Shown here piece by piece: positions 7,542 to 15,249 of a DNA stretch of 25,613 nucleotides. This DNA comes from Rhabdothermincola sp036846205 (lineage in GTDB: Bacteria > Actinomycetota > Acidimicrobiia > Acidimicrobiales > Acidimicrobilacustridaceae). The DNA is taken from contig NZ_DAIUCK010000042.1 in assembly GCF_036846205.1 (NCBI RefSeq), positions 1 through 25,613 on the forward strand, in the 5' to 3' direction. Under the pieces are notes generated by a model that did not search any database, was not told where the DNA came from, and saw only the letters and a program-made list of their open reading frames with translations. Position numbers and translations under genes: made by a program. Positions within the stretch are counted from its first letter, which is position 1; each line of letters begins with the position of its first letter.

Positions 7542-9641
7542 ATGCGCACGTCGACCCACGACGCCCGCTCCGGAGCGCCCGACACCAGGCCTGATCCCGG
7601 CGACCGCCACCCAACAACCCACACGGAGCACGACCTCCACGCTGGCCACGATCCCAAGGCCTTCGAGCACGCGTTCTGGATCAGCCTCGCGCTCACCGTC
7701 CCCGTTGTCTTGTGGGCAGACATGGTGCAGGAGTGGTTCGGCTATACCGCGCCCACCTTCCCCGGTTCCGGCCTGATCCCACCAGTGTTCGGCACTGTGA
7801 TCTTCATCTACGGCGGCAAGCCGTTCCTCATCGGTGCCTACCGTGAGCTCCGACGCCGTCAGCCCGGCATGATGATGCTGATCTCGATGGCCATCACCGT
7901 GGCGTTCGGGGCATCGGTCGCCTCGACGTTCGGCTGGTTCGACCTCGAGTTCTGGTGGGAGCTGGCTGCGCTCATCACCGTCATGCTCCTCGGTCACTGG
8001 CAGGAGATGAAGGCCATCGGCCAGGCTCGGGGCGCACTGCATGCACTGGCCGAACTCCTGCCCGACGATGCCGAACGGGTGACCGGAGATGGCCGCGTGG
8101 AACACGTAGGCACAGGCGACCTGCGCGTGGGCGACGTCGTGCTCGTTCGCCCCGGGGGGCGAGTGCCCGCCGATGGTGAGGTTCTCGAAGGAACCGCGGA
8201 ACTCGACGAATCCATGATCACCGGAGAGTCCAAGCCGGTGACCCGATCGCGTGGCGACACCGTTATCGCGGGCACCATCTCCACCGACTCGAGCATCCGG
8301 GTGCGAGTCACGGCTGTCGGCGACGACACCGCCCTGGCCGGCATCCAGCGCCTCGTCCTCCAGGCCCAGCAAAGCAAGTCACGCGCCCAGACCCTCGCCG
8401 ACCGGTTCGCGGCGGCGCTCTTCTACATCGCCACTGGCGCTGGTCTTGCGACCTTCGTAGCCTGGGCGACTCTCGGTCACCCCGACAGCGCGGTGCTGCA
8501 CGCCGTCACCGTGCTGGTGATCGCCTGCCCGCATGCACTCGGGCTGGCCATCCCTCTCGTGATCAGCCTGTCGACCGCCCTCGCGGCCCGCCACGGCATC
8601 CTCGTGAAGGATCGCCTCGCGCTCGAGCGGATGCGCACGGTCGACCTGGTGCTGTTCGACAAGACCGGGACGCTGACCGCTGGCCGGCATGTGGTGACGG
8701 GCATGGTCGCCGCGCCGGGCCACAGGGAACGAGAAGTGATCGCGCTCGCCGCTGCGGTCGAGCGTGACTCCGAGCATCCCCTGGCACGCGCCATCGTGGC
8801 GGCAGCGCGAGCCCAGGGCGAACCACCGGCGGCGACGGACTTCCGGGCCACCACCGGCCGCGGGGTGCAGGCCCGAGTCAAGGGTGTGGAGATAGCCGTG
8901 GGCGGCCCAGCATTGCTCGGTGCACGCGGCCTTGCCGAACCGAGCTGGCTGCGCTCCACCACCGCGGGCTGGCGCGAACGAGGCGCATCGGTGCTGTACG
9001 TCCTCTCTGGCAACGACGTCATCGGAGCGCTCTCGCTCGAAGATCAGATCCGCCCCGAGGCCCACCAGGCGGTCAGCGAGCTTCACCGGCTCGGCATCCA
9101 CGTGGCCATGATCACCGGCGATGCGCGCGAGGTCGCCCACGCCGTCGCCAAGCAGATCGGTATCGACGAGGTCTTCGCGGACGTGCTCCCCGAGGACAAG
9201 GACTCGAAGGTCGCCGAGCTCCAGCGGCGCGGCTACCAGGTGGCGATGGTCGGCGACGGCGTCAACGATGCCCCCGCCCTTGCCCGCGCCGACGTCGGCA
9301 TCGCCATAGGCGCGGGCACCGATGTGGCGATCGAGTCCGCGGGAGTGGTGCTCGCCGCGAGCGACCCGCGGGCTGTGCTCAGCGTGATCCGCCTCTCGCG
9401 AGCCTCGTACCGCAAGATGATCGAGAACCTGGCCTGGGCGGCAGGGTACAACGTCGTCACCATCCCACTGGCCGCCGGCACGTTCGTCTGGGCCGGACTG
9501 AGTCTCAGCCCCGCGGCCGGTGCCGTCCTGATGAGCGCCTCGACCATCGTCGTCGCACTCAACGCCCAACTCCTGCGTCGCGTCGATCTGATGCCGGTCG
9601 ATGTCCGGAGGCCGACCAAGGAAGGAGACAGCAGCAGATGA
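7542..9641 (+). CDS. copB: P1B-type copper-transporting ATPase, CPH (CopB) type
   Basis: ATG 7542 is chosen over GTG 7524 because GAGGAG lies six bases before it. The 699-aa protein opens with a His-rich cytoplasmic tail and has no HMA domain. P-type ATPase landmarks are complete: TGES at 227-230, the intramembrane CPH at 329-331, DKTGTLT with the phosphorylated Asp373, the HP pair at 412-413 and GDGVND at 571-576. CPH rather than CPC, with a His-rich N-terminus, defines the P1B-3 (CopB) group, linked to Cu(II)/Cu(I) export; silver is also possible. It should export copper from the cytoplasm using ATP. The next gene starts within its stop codon (ATGA overlap), and copZ diverges upstream from a shared CsoR-like region. 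Confidence 0.93.
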   Translation: MRTSTHDARSGAPDTRPDPGDRHPTTHTEHDLHAGHDPKAFEHAFWISLALTVPVVLWADMVQEWFGYTAPTFPGSGLIPPVFGTVIFIYGGKPFLIGAYRELRRRQPGMMMLISMAITVAFGASVASTFGWFDLEFWWELAALITVMLLGHWQEMKAIGQARGALHALAELLPDDAERVTGDGRVEHVGTGDLRVGDVVLVRPGGRVPADGEVLEGTAELDESMITGESKPVTRSRGDTVIAGTISTDSSIRVRVTAVGDDTALAGIQRLVLQAQQSKSRAQTLADRFAAALFYIATGAGLATFVAWATLGHPDSAVLHAVTVLVIACPHALGLAIPLVISLSTALAARHGILVKDRLALERMRTVDLVLFDKTGTLTAGRHVVTGMVAAPGHREREVIALAAAVERDSEHPLARAIVAAARAQGEPPAATDFRATTGRGVQARVKGVEIAVGGPALLGARGLAEPSWLRSTTAGWRERGASVLYVLSGNDVIGALSLEDQIRPEAHQAVSELHRLGIHVAMITGDAREVAHAVAKQIGIDEVFADVLPEDKDSKVAELQRRGYQVAMVGDGVNDAPALARADVGIAIGAGTDVAIESAGVVLAASDPRAVLSVIRLSRASYRKMIENLAWAAGYNVVTIPLAAGTFVWAGLSLSPAAGAVLMSASTIVVALNAQLLRRVDLMPVDVRRPTKEGDSSR

Positions 9642-9865
9642 TGTACTGGAACGGCGACTGGAGCTGGGGGGCGTGGGTCGCGATGAGCCTGATGATGATC
9701 GTCTTCTGGAGCCTCGTGGTCGTTGCGATCGTCGCCGTGGCCCGGACGGTCACGGGGCGAACCGGGCCCACGCCGGAAGAGATCCTGGATGAGCGTCTCG
9801 CTCGCGGGGAGTTGTCGGTCGAAGAGTACGAGGAGCGCCGACGCGCGATGCGCGATCAGCGCTGA
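9638..9865 (+). CDS. SHOCT-domain small membrane protein
   Basis: This 75-aa protein has a Trp-rich start, one transmembrane segment (about 12-38) and a C-terminal SHOCT motif (about 46-71, with PEEILDERLARGELSVEEYE). Its ATG overlaps the copB stop by four bases (ATGA) and an AAGGAGA lies upstream, so the two are translated together. SHOCT domains occur at the ends of many membrane or oligomeric proteins and their role is poorly known; small SHOCT membrane proteins are often found beside copper ATPases, which suggests an accessory role in efflux. The stop codon lies inside a long palindrome that probably terminates the transcript. Confidence 0.85.
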   Translation: MMYWNGDWSWGAWVAMSLMMIVFWSLVVVAIVAVARTVTGRTGPTPEEILDERLARGELSVEEYEERRRAMRDQR

Positions 9866-9876
9866 TCGCGCATCGC
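9845..9876. terminator. Perfect 32-bp palindrome, likely bidirectional terminator
   Basis: The 16-base arm gcgatgcgcgatcagc is followed directly by its complement, with no spacer. The palindrome contains the TGA of the SHOCT gene (9863-9865) and lies between convergent SHOCT and Hsp20 genes, so it can act on both transcripts. There is no T-tract on either side. Confidence 0.65.
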
Positions 9877-9914
9877 TCACGGTGCGGCGAAGAGGAGCTG
9901 GCGCTGCTGGTGGG

Positions 9915-10376
9915 TCAGCCCCTCGTGACCTGGATCTTCTTGGGCGGAGGCGGCTCCGGCGTCGGGACGCGGATCTCGAGGATCCCGTCCTTGTAGCTCG
10001 CCTTCACATCGGACTCGGTCGCGCCCTCGGGGAGCGGCAAGGTGCGCGAGAACGAGCCACAACGCAGCTCATGGCGCAGATAGCCCTTCTCTTCCACCCG
10101 CTCCTCCTCGCGGCGCTCCGCATCGATGTGGAGCATGCTGTCCGAGACCGTCAGCTCCACGTCCCGATCAGGGTCGATGCCCGGCAGCTCGGCACGGATC
10201 ACCAGATCCCCGTTGTCACGGAACTCGTCCACTCTGATCATCCGCTCTGCAGGAAACTCCGGGCCAGGCAGCATGGGCCACCGCATGGACATCGCTCTCG
10301 TCCAGTCTTCGAACATCCGATCCAGCCGGCTCAGCACGTCGACCGGCTTGGGTTCACGCTTGACCAGCTCACCCAT
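9915..10376 (-). CDS. Hsp20 / alpha-crystallin small heat-shock protein
   Basis: This 153-aa protein fits the bacterial Hsp20 family in length and layout. A short N-terminal arm is followed by an alpha-crystallin domain at about 50-138, containing AELPGIDPDRDVELTV, an acidic/basic loop and the diagnostic GILEIRVP at 131-138. The tail has a Pro-rich stretch and IQV (148-150), the I-x-I/V anchor used to assemble oligomers. It acts as an ATP-independent holdase in the cytoplasm. The ATG has GGAGGTG eight bases upstream. I see no clear HSPR (HAIR) or CIRCE element in the 55 bases before it. Its transcript should end at the palindrome 9845-9876. Confidence 0.95.
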   Translation of the reverse strand: MGELVKREPKPVDVLSRLDRMFEDWTRAMSMRWPMLPGPEFPAERMIRVDEFRDNGDLVIRAELPGIDPDRDVELTVSDSMLHIDAERREEERVEEKGYLRHELRCGSFSRTLPLPEGATESDVKASYKDGILEIRVPTPEPPPPKKIQVTRG

Positions 10377-10431
10377 CGGTGGTCACCTCCATCAGACACG
10401 GGCAGTGGGCGACGGTGTCCCTACCCCGCTC

Positions 10432-11055
10432 TCAGCCGAAGCAGGACCGGATGAAGGCATTGAGCGCATCCTGATCGACCTTCACCCGGAGCTCCCCTGC
10501 CTCGTCGCGGGTCACCTGCAGCGACGGGCAGAAGAACGCCCCACCGGAGGTGAAGAAATGCGGTGACCCCACCACACCCCGCTCCCTGCCTTCAGCGAGA
10601 TCCGAGTGCACGGACCCGCGGTCACGGTCGTCAATCCGGATCCCGTGCCGGCGCGCAACCTCATCGAGGACGACCGGAGTCGAGATGTCCACGCCCTGTT
10701 CGAACAGCAGGTCGCGCAGCTCCAGGCTCACTGCCTCGCCCGTCGCGGCACTCTGGCGGTAGGCCGCAGCCGCGAGGGCGAGGGCCGGCAGGGAGGTGGA
10801 GGGGAACTGCTCCGGGATGAAGCCACGGAACAGGTCCGGCGCCACCGCACGGCGGAGGACCTCCACCTCTTCGGCGACGAAGGACGCCTCGAGCGGCTTG
10901 CCGTTGACGAGCTCGAGCGGCCAGGCACGCACGACCAAGCCGACATCGTGCCGGCCGAGCTGCTCCCGGATCTCGACGAACCGTCGCAGCCCAACGTGCG
11001 TGAAGGGACAGCACACGTCGGCGAACACCTCGACCATCGAAGCGGCCCCGCTCAC
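10432..11055 (-). CDS. DsbA/FrnE-family thioredoxin-fold protein lacking CxxC
   Basis: GTG 11055 overlaps the methyltransferase stop as GTGA and has GGAGGG just before it, so the pair is translationally coupled. The 207-aa product has the DsbA/FrnE/GST-kappa layout: a first strand ending in FADVCCPFTHVG (11-22), a helical insert, and a cis-Pro loop VVGSPHFF (Pro165). The active site is Cys-Pro-Phe-Thr at 16-19, with an extra Cys15 before it. The second Cys of a CxxC is Thr, so classical dithiol exchange is unlikely. Two further cysteines lie at 176 and 205. There is no signal peptide, so it is cytoplasmic. A GSH- or mycothiol-type transferase, an isomerase or a monothiol oxidoreductase are all possible. 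Confidence 0.85.
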   Translation of the reverse strand: MSGAASMVEVFADVCCPFTHVGLRRFVEIREQLGRHDVGLVVRAWPLELVNGKPLEASFVAEEVEVLRRAVAPDLFRGFIPEQFPSTSLPALALAAAAYRQSAATGEAVSLELRDLLFEQGVDISTPVVLDEVARRHGIRIDDRDRGSVHSDLAEGRERGVVGSPHFFTSGGAFFCPSLQVTRDEAGELRVKVDQDALNAFIRSCFG

Positions 11056-11654
11056 GCCGCCCTCCGGATCCGCACCAGGCAGTCCAGTGCAGGTCGGTCA
11101 ACACCCTCGACCGGTCGCTCCACGGTCTCGGCGCGCTCCACGATCAGCTCCCTCCCGCTGCCGACGGTGTCCGAGACCACATCGGCCGGGGTGTAGAGCA
11201 ACGCCGGATCCTGCGGTCCACCCACTCCCTCGTCGAGGTTCCGGGTGTCGTGCGCGACCACCAGCAGGGTGCCGCCGGGACGCACGGCCTCGACGGCGAT
11301 CCGGAGTGCCCGGCGCCGTTCGGCCTCGGGGAGCTGCAGGTAGAGCACCGCCACCAGGTCGAAGGTGTCCGCTGGTTGCCAGGCCAGCACGTCGGCCTGC
11401 TCCCACCGGACGGTCACCCCCCGATGCGCGGCCAGGCGGCGACCCTTGTCGAGAGCCACCGGGGAGAAGTCGACCGCGGTCACCGTCCAGTCGCGCTCAG
11501 CCAACCACACGGCATTGCGCCCCTCCCCGCAGGCCAGATCGAGCGCGTTTCCCGGCTGCAGACCTTCGCACTCGGCGACCAACCACCGGTTCGGCTCGAC
11601 CGTCCAGATGTAGTCGGTCGCCGCGTAGCGAGCGTCCCAAGCAGCCCGATCCAT
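11052..11654 (-). CDS. Class I SAM-dependent methyltransferase
   Basis: This is a 200-aa Rossmann-fold methyltransferase. The opening MDRAAWDARYAATDYIW...EPN is typical of a small TehB/thiopurine-like group. Motif I is ALDLACGEGRN (about 37-47), the acidic end of strand 2 is TAVDFS, and a post-I/II region contains FDLVAVLYLQLP. The substrate cannot be read from sequence. I start at ATG 11654, where the conserved block begins, preceded by AAAGGG; a GTG at 11675 would add seven residues. It is first in a two-gene unit with the DsbA-like protein, whose GTG overlaps its TGA. Such methyltransferases are often linked with detoxification of thiols, metalloids or xenobiotics, which would fit a thioredoxin-fold partner, but that is inference. 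Confidence 0.88.
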   Translation of the reverse strand: MDRAAWDARYAATDYIWTVEPNRWLVAECEGLQPGNALDLACGEGRNAVWLAERDWTVTAVDFSPVALDKGRRLAAHRGVTVRWEQADVLAWQPADTFDLVAVLYLQLPEAERRRALRIAVEAVRPGGTLLVVAHDTRNLDEGVGGPQDPALLYTPADVVSDTVGSGRELIVERAETVERPVEGVDRPALDCLVRIRRAA

Positions 11655-11733
11655 GCACCCTTTGTAGACGGTCACGCCGGTCGCGAACCACGATCACCGG
11701 ATCCACACCGCTGACCGCCCCGACACCGATCCG

Positions 11734-11770
11734 TTCAGGAATCCGCGGGGTGTCCCCGCGGATCCGTGAA
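11734..11770 (-). terminator. Hairpin terminator after the fibronectin-repeat gene
   Basis: A 10-bp perfect stem (atccgcgggg at 11741-11750, its complement at 11754-11763) closes a 3-base loop, and a second short stem (TTCA/TGAA) surrounds it across a small internal loop. It begins 26 bases past the stop of the gene at 11796, on the minus strand. No T-tract is present. Confidence 0.65.
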
Positions 11771-11795
11771 CAGATCGGGAGAGGTGCCGGCCGGG

Positions 11796-13802
11796 CTAGG
11801 CGAACGGTGTCACCGGGCCGGTCGGTCCCGAGAGCGGGCCGGTGCCGCGAGCGTTGGTGGCGCTGATGCGGAACGTGTAGGTGACCCCGTTGGTGAGACC
11901 GGTAATGGTCCGCGTGGTCGTCGACGCGTCGAACGACACCGGGGTCTGGGCCACGTTGCCGATGTAGGGCGTGACCGTATAGCCGGTGATCGGCGAACCG
12001 TTGTCGGCCGGAACCGACCAGGTCAGCGTCGCCGCACCGTCGCCCGCCACCCGCTTGACGAAGGTCGGGGCAACCGGAGCGCCCACGATCACGCTCGGGG
12101 ACGCCGCCGAGAGCGGGCCCGTGCCGTGTGCGTTCACCGCGGCCACCCGGAACCGATAGGTGGTCCCGTTGGTGAGACCGGTGATCGTCCGCGTCGTGGT
12201 CGACGCGTCGAACGACACCGGGGTCTGGGCCACGTTGCCGATGTAGGGCGTGACCGTGTAGCCGGTGATCGGCGAGCCGTTGTCGGCCGGGGTGGTCCAC
12301 GAGATCGTCACCGCGCCGTCACCCGGCACCCGGGGGCCGCTGAAGGCCGGCGCGCTCGGGAGACCGGCAGTGATCGGCTGCCCCGGCGCCGAGGCCGGGC
12401 CGATGCCCCGGGCGTTGATCGCCGCCACCCGGAAGGTGTAGGCGGTTCCATTCGTGAGGCCCGTCACCGTCTGGGTGGTCGAGGCGTTGTTGAACACCTG
12501 CGGGGTCTGGGCGACGCCGCCGACGTAGGGCGTGATCACATAGCCGGTGATGGGCGAGCCGTTGTCGGCTGGCGCCACCCCGCTGATCGTGACCTGGCCG
12601 TCGCCCGACTCACGCTGGGCCCACACGCCCGGCCGATCGGGCGCGCCAACTACCACCGGCGTGCTCATCACGGAGTTCGGTCCCGTACCGGCGCTGCTGA
12701 TGGCGGCCACCTGGAACTTGTAGAGCTGACCGTTGGTGAGCCCGGTGATGGTCTGGGTGGTGGCGGTGGAGTTGAACGTCAGCGGTGTCTGCGGGGTGCC
12801 GTCGGCGAGGCAGTTGGGTGCCACCGGGCACACCCATGGGGTGACCCGGTAGCCGGTGACCGGCGACGAGCCCGGGTTGGCGGGAGGCGACCAACTCAAG
12901 GTCACCGAGCCGTCACCGGGTAGAGCCAGCGGGGTTCCCTGCGGTGCGGACGGTGGGGTGGGCGGGGCCACGATCTGGATGTTGGCGAGCGGTCCCGCGC
13001 CGGCGTTGCCCGCGCCGTCCCCCGTGCTGGTGCGCGTACCGCCGGAGTTGGTCGTGTCGTCACGTGGGCTGCAGGTGACGTTGGTGGTCACCGCCCCGAT
13101 GATGCTGCTCCGAGCCCGCGACACGAACGTCTTGTAGTAGGTGAGGTCCACGGCCGCGGTGCTCGGGTTCACGAACCGCACCTTCGGTTGGATCATCGAG
13201 CCGATCGGACCGGTCGCCTGGAGCGTCACGTCGATGGCCGGGAGCTGGTAGGAGTAGTCGGCTGTCAGGTCGGTGTCCGTCGCGTTCCCGTACCACAGTC
13301 CTGTGCCGGTTCCCTGGTCCGGCGAGGCACCACCCCACAGCCGGATGATTCCCGCCGGCACGTTCGGGTCGGTGCTGCTCGTGTCCACCCTCGGGGTACC
13401 GGAGACCAGACCGGAGCCCGTGCCCGCGACGACCGACGCGCTCACGTAGGTGGCGTTGTCGGGGATCTTGTAATCGATGCGAACCTTGTTGATGTAGCGG
13501 TTGGTGACTGTCCCGACGGGTGTCGGCGCGTTCTTCGTGATCACCGCCGCCGCCGGCTGCAGGCGGATGGTGAACGTGCTGCCCTGCGGCACCGTGGCCG
13601 GCGCGTCGACGCTGATCGAGGTACTGACGACCTGCCCCGCGGTCTGCCCCAGGTTCGTCCCGAAGCAGGCGTCGTTGTAGGTGGTCGTGGTGACGACCGC
13701 TCCCGCAGGACCCGACTCGAGCGCCACGCCCGCCATCGCCGCCATCGTCGAGGCGGTCGCCACGGCGATCGCGCGTGCCCGCCACCCGAGTGATCTCCTC
13801 AT
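11796..13802 (-). CDS. Secreted fibronectin type III repeat protein
   Basis: ATG 13802 follows a GGGGGA site, and 27 further in-frame residues up to 13883 look unlike coding sequence. The 668-aa product has a signal peptide (Arg-rich n-region, cleavage near AGAVV at about 35-37). A ~260-residue N-terminal beta-rich domain of no family I recognise follows; it has two cysteines (NDACFG and NVTCSP) and a GxGSGLVSGTPRVD string. Then come four fibronectin type III domains of about 90-100 residues. Each carries the PxxxxGxGxVTxSWxxPxxNGSPITGYxVTPY and TGLTNGxxYxFRVxAxNxxGxGPxS signatures. There is no LPxTG or membrane anchor, so it is released or held non-covalently. An extracellular binding or adhesion role is likely. 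An operator-like palindrome overlaps its promoter and a hairpin follows it. Confidence 0.9.
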   Translation of the reverse strand: MRRSLGWRARAIAVATASTMAAMAGVALESGPAGAVVTTTTYNDACFGTNLGQTAGQVVSTSISVDAPATVPQGSTFTIRLQPAAAVITKNAPTPVGTVTNRYINKVRIDYKIPDNATYVSASVVAGTGSGLVSGTPRVDTSSTDPNVPAGIIRLWGGASPDQGTGTGLWYGNATDTDLTADYSYQLPAIDVTLQATGPIGSMIQPKVRFVNPSTAAVDLTYYKTFVSRARSSIIGAVTTNVTCSPRDDTTNSGGTRTSTGDGAGNAGAGPLANIQIVAPPTPPSAPQGTPLALPGDGSVTLSWSPPANPGSSPVTGYRVTPWVCPVAPNCLADGTPQTPLTFNSTATTQTITGLTNGQLYKFQVAAISSAGTGPNSVMSTPVVVGAPDRPGVWAQRESGDGQVTISGVAPADNGSPITGYVITPYVGGVAQTPQVFNNASTTQTVTGLTNGTAYTFRVAAINARGIGPASAPGQPITAGLPSAPAFSGPRVPGDGAVTISWTTPADNGSPITGYTVTPYIGNVAQTPVSFDASTTTRTITGLTNGTTYRFRVAAVNAHGTGPLSAASPSVIVGAPVAPTFVKRVAGDGAATLTWSVPADNGSPITGYTVTPYIGNVAQTPVSFDASTTTRTITGLTNGVTYTFRISATNARGTGPLSGPTGPVTPFA
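11887..12292 (-). repeat. 279-bp near-identical FnIII repeats
   Basis: The last two fibronectin domains are almost the same at DNA level: a tract of about 125 bases from 11887 recurs from 12166, offset exactly 279 bases (93 codons). The other two domains are clearly more diverged. This indicates recent duplication or gene conversion within the gene. Confidence 0.85.
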
Positions 13803-13889
13803 GGAATCCCCCGCTGTTGCTCTCCCGTTGACCGGCGGGCGCGCCATCGACGCAATTGCCACGGGGCGTGCCGCCGCCGTCACCCAACG

Positions 13890-13918
13890 AGCGTAGAACC
13901 TGTTCTAGTCAGCTGCAA
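13890..13918 (-). promoter_or_regulatory. Promoter of the FnIII gene with overlapping TetR/KstR-like operator
   Basis: On the minus strand TTGCAG (13913-13918), a 17-base spacer and TACGCT (13890-13895) form a plausible promoter 88 bases before ATG 13802. The spacer and the edge of the -10 contain the palindrome TAGAACCTGTTCTA (13894-13907), with 6-bp perfect arms. It fits the KstR consensus TnnAACnnGTTnnA. Binding there would block the promoter. Confidence 0.5.
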
Positions 13919-13945
13919 GGGACACCAGCGTCTGTCAGTGCTGGA

Positions 13946-14377
13946 TCACGCCTGTGCTCCCGAGCGCCGGTTGTGGCGGGGGGCGAGGGCGTCTGTGGCC
14001 GACTCGTCGAGCGCGTGCTCCACCATGGGCCGGAGCGCGGCCTCACCCTCGCTCGGCTGCGATCGCTCGAGGTGGCTCAGCACCTCCGCCTCCTCCGGTG
14101 ACGCGTCGGGTCCCGAGTGGAGCACGAGGGTGCCCGCGGCGCCGCAGACCGGGCAGGTCAACGGCACGACCGTGACCATGTCCGCCACGTCGGAAGCGCC
14201 CTCGAGGCGGAAGATCAGGTCCGCCTCCGCCCGCGCCGCCGCGAACTCCACCCGGCAGGTGAAACAGAGGATCAACCCACCGTCGCGAGCCTGGAACTGG
14301 CTGCGGTACCCCGAGGCGTCGAGGTTGTCCATCACGGTGACGAGTGGGGTGTCCGCGGGGTCCTGTCGCATGATCAT
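13946..14377 (-). CDS. Hypothetical protein with two CxxC pairs (zinc-ribbon-like)
   Basis: The 143-aa product has no signal peptide or membrane segment. A first block, VTVMDNLDASGYRSQF, is followed by CFTC (38-41) and, about 34 residues later, CPVC (75-78). Two CxxC knuckles at this spacing suggest a zinc ribbon. The C-terminal third is acidic then basic and looks disordered. ATG 14377 has AGGAG four bases before it; ATG 14371 has the same site at ten bases, so either may be used. It sits downstream of, and in line with, the sigma-factor operon (gap 89 bases), and could be read as its last gene. I do not recognise the family with confidence; small zinc-ribbon proteins of this kind are often regulators or nucleic-acid binders. 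Confidence 0.7.
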   Translation of the reverse strand: MIMRQDPADTPLVTVMDNLDASGYRSQFQARDGGLILCFTCRVEFAAARAEADLIFRLEGASDVADMVTVVPLTCPVCGAAGTLVLHSGPDASPEEAEVLSHLERSQPSEGEAALRPMVEHALDESATDALAPRHNRRSGAQA

Positions 14378-14466
14378 CCTGCTCCTGGCGGTGGCCGGTG
14401 ACCGAACGATTCGATCCCTACCCGCGCCCTGAAGTTCCCCAGAACGGACGATCGAGCCGGCGTCGC

Positions 14467-15249
14467 TCAGGTGACCTCGAGCTCGTGGCGGAGCTGGAGG
14501 AGGATGCGCCGCAACACCCGCGACAGGTACGACTGGCTCACCCCCAGCTCGCGCGCAATCTCCTCCTGCGAGCAGTTGTCGAAGAAACGCCGCTGGATGA
14601 TGAACCGATCACGCTCGTCGAGGGTGTCGAGAAGGTCCGAGACCAGCAAGCGGTGATCGATCACCCCGAAGCCCGGCTCGACCTGCCCCAGCCGCTCCGC
14701 TCTCGTGAACTCCTCGTCACCAGCAGGTTGATCGAGGCTGCTGGCACGGCGCGCGCCCGAGACCTCGAACGCTTCAAGGACGTGGTCGACGTTCGCCCCC
14801 AGCTCGCTGGCCAGCTCCAGTACCGTCGGTGACCGGCCGAGCCTCTGGGTCAGCTCCTCGTCGGCCCGGCGGACCTCGAGGTGGAGCTCCTGAGCCCGCC
14901 GGGGCGGGCGGACGCTCCAGGTCCGATCGCGCAGATATCGCTTCAGCTCACCGTCGATGGTGCGGTTCGCGAAGGTCGAGAACGACACCCCCAGATCTGG
15001 ATCGAAGCGCTCGACCGCTCGGAGGATGGCGAGCAGGGCCACCTGACGCAGATCGTCCTCGGGCTGGCCGCGCTGCGCGTACCTGCGCACGTGGTAGTCC
15101 GCCAGGGCCCGATTGGCCTCGACCAGCTCGTTGCGCAGGTTGCGATCGCCGGTGGCCCGGTAGCGCCTGAACAGCTCGACATCGGCGCTCTTCACCGCAG
15201 GGGTCGTGCCGGCGCCGGTCGGGCGCGCCTGGTCATCGGCGTCAGGCAC
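14467..15249 (-). CDS. SigB/SigF-type (group 3) RNA polymerase sigma factor
   Basis: This is a 260-aa sigma-70 family protein of stress/sporulation type with regions 2, 3 and 4 and no region 1. Region 2 runs from about 25 to 120 (DLRQVALLAILRAVERFDP, VSFSTFANRTIDGELKRYLRD). Region 3 follows with LGRSPTVLELASELGANVDHVLEAF. Region 4 contains the HTH CSQEEIARELGVSQSYLSRVL near 225-245. The GTG start overlaps the end of the anti-sigma gene by eight bases and is preceded by AGAGG, so expression is linked. Being third in an rsbV-rsbW-sigma operon, it is held by the anti-sigma factor until released by the STAS antagonist. Its targets cannot be read here. Confidence 0.92.
   Translation of the reverse strand: MPDADDQARPTGAGTTPAVKSADVELFRRYRATGDRNLRNELVEANRALADYHVRRYAQRGQPEDDLRQVALLAILRAVERFDPDLGVSFSTFANRTIDGELKRYLRDRTWSVRPPRRAQELHLEVRRADEELTQRLGRSPTVLELASELGANVDHVLEAFEVSGARRASSLDQPAGDEEFTRAERLGQVEPGFGVIDHRLLVSDLLDTLDERDRFIIQRRFFDNCSQEEIARELGVSQSYLSRVLRRILLQLRHELEVT

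Noticed and set aside
9877..10062. A 61-codon minus-strand frame at the end of the Hsp20 gene
   Set aside because: It overlaps the Hsp20 gene in another frame and has no recognisable features.
11766..12923. A 385-codon plus-strand frame opposite the FnIII repeats
   Set aside because: It is Arg/Gly/His-rich, with internal periodicity that only mirrors the FnIII repeats on the other strand.
13894..13907. LexA/SOS box interpretation of TAGAACCTGTTCTA
   Set aside because: Actinobacterial SOS boxes have GAAC and GTTC separated by four bases; here the spacing is two, which fits TetR/KstR-type sites instead.
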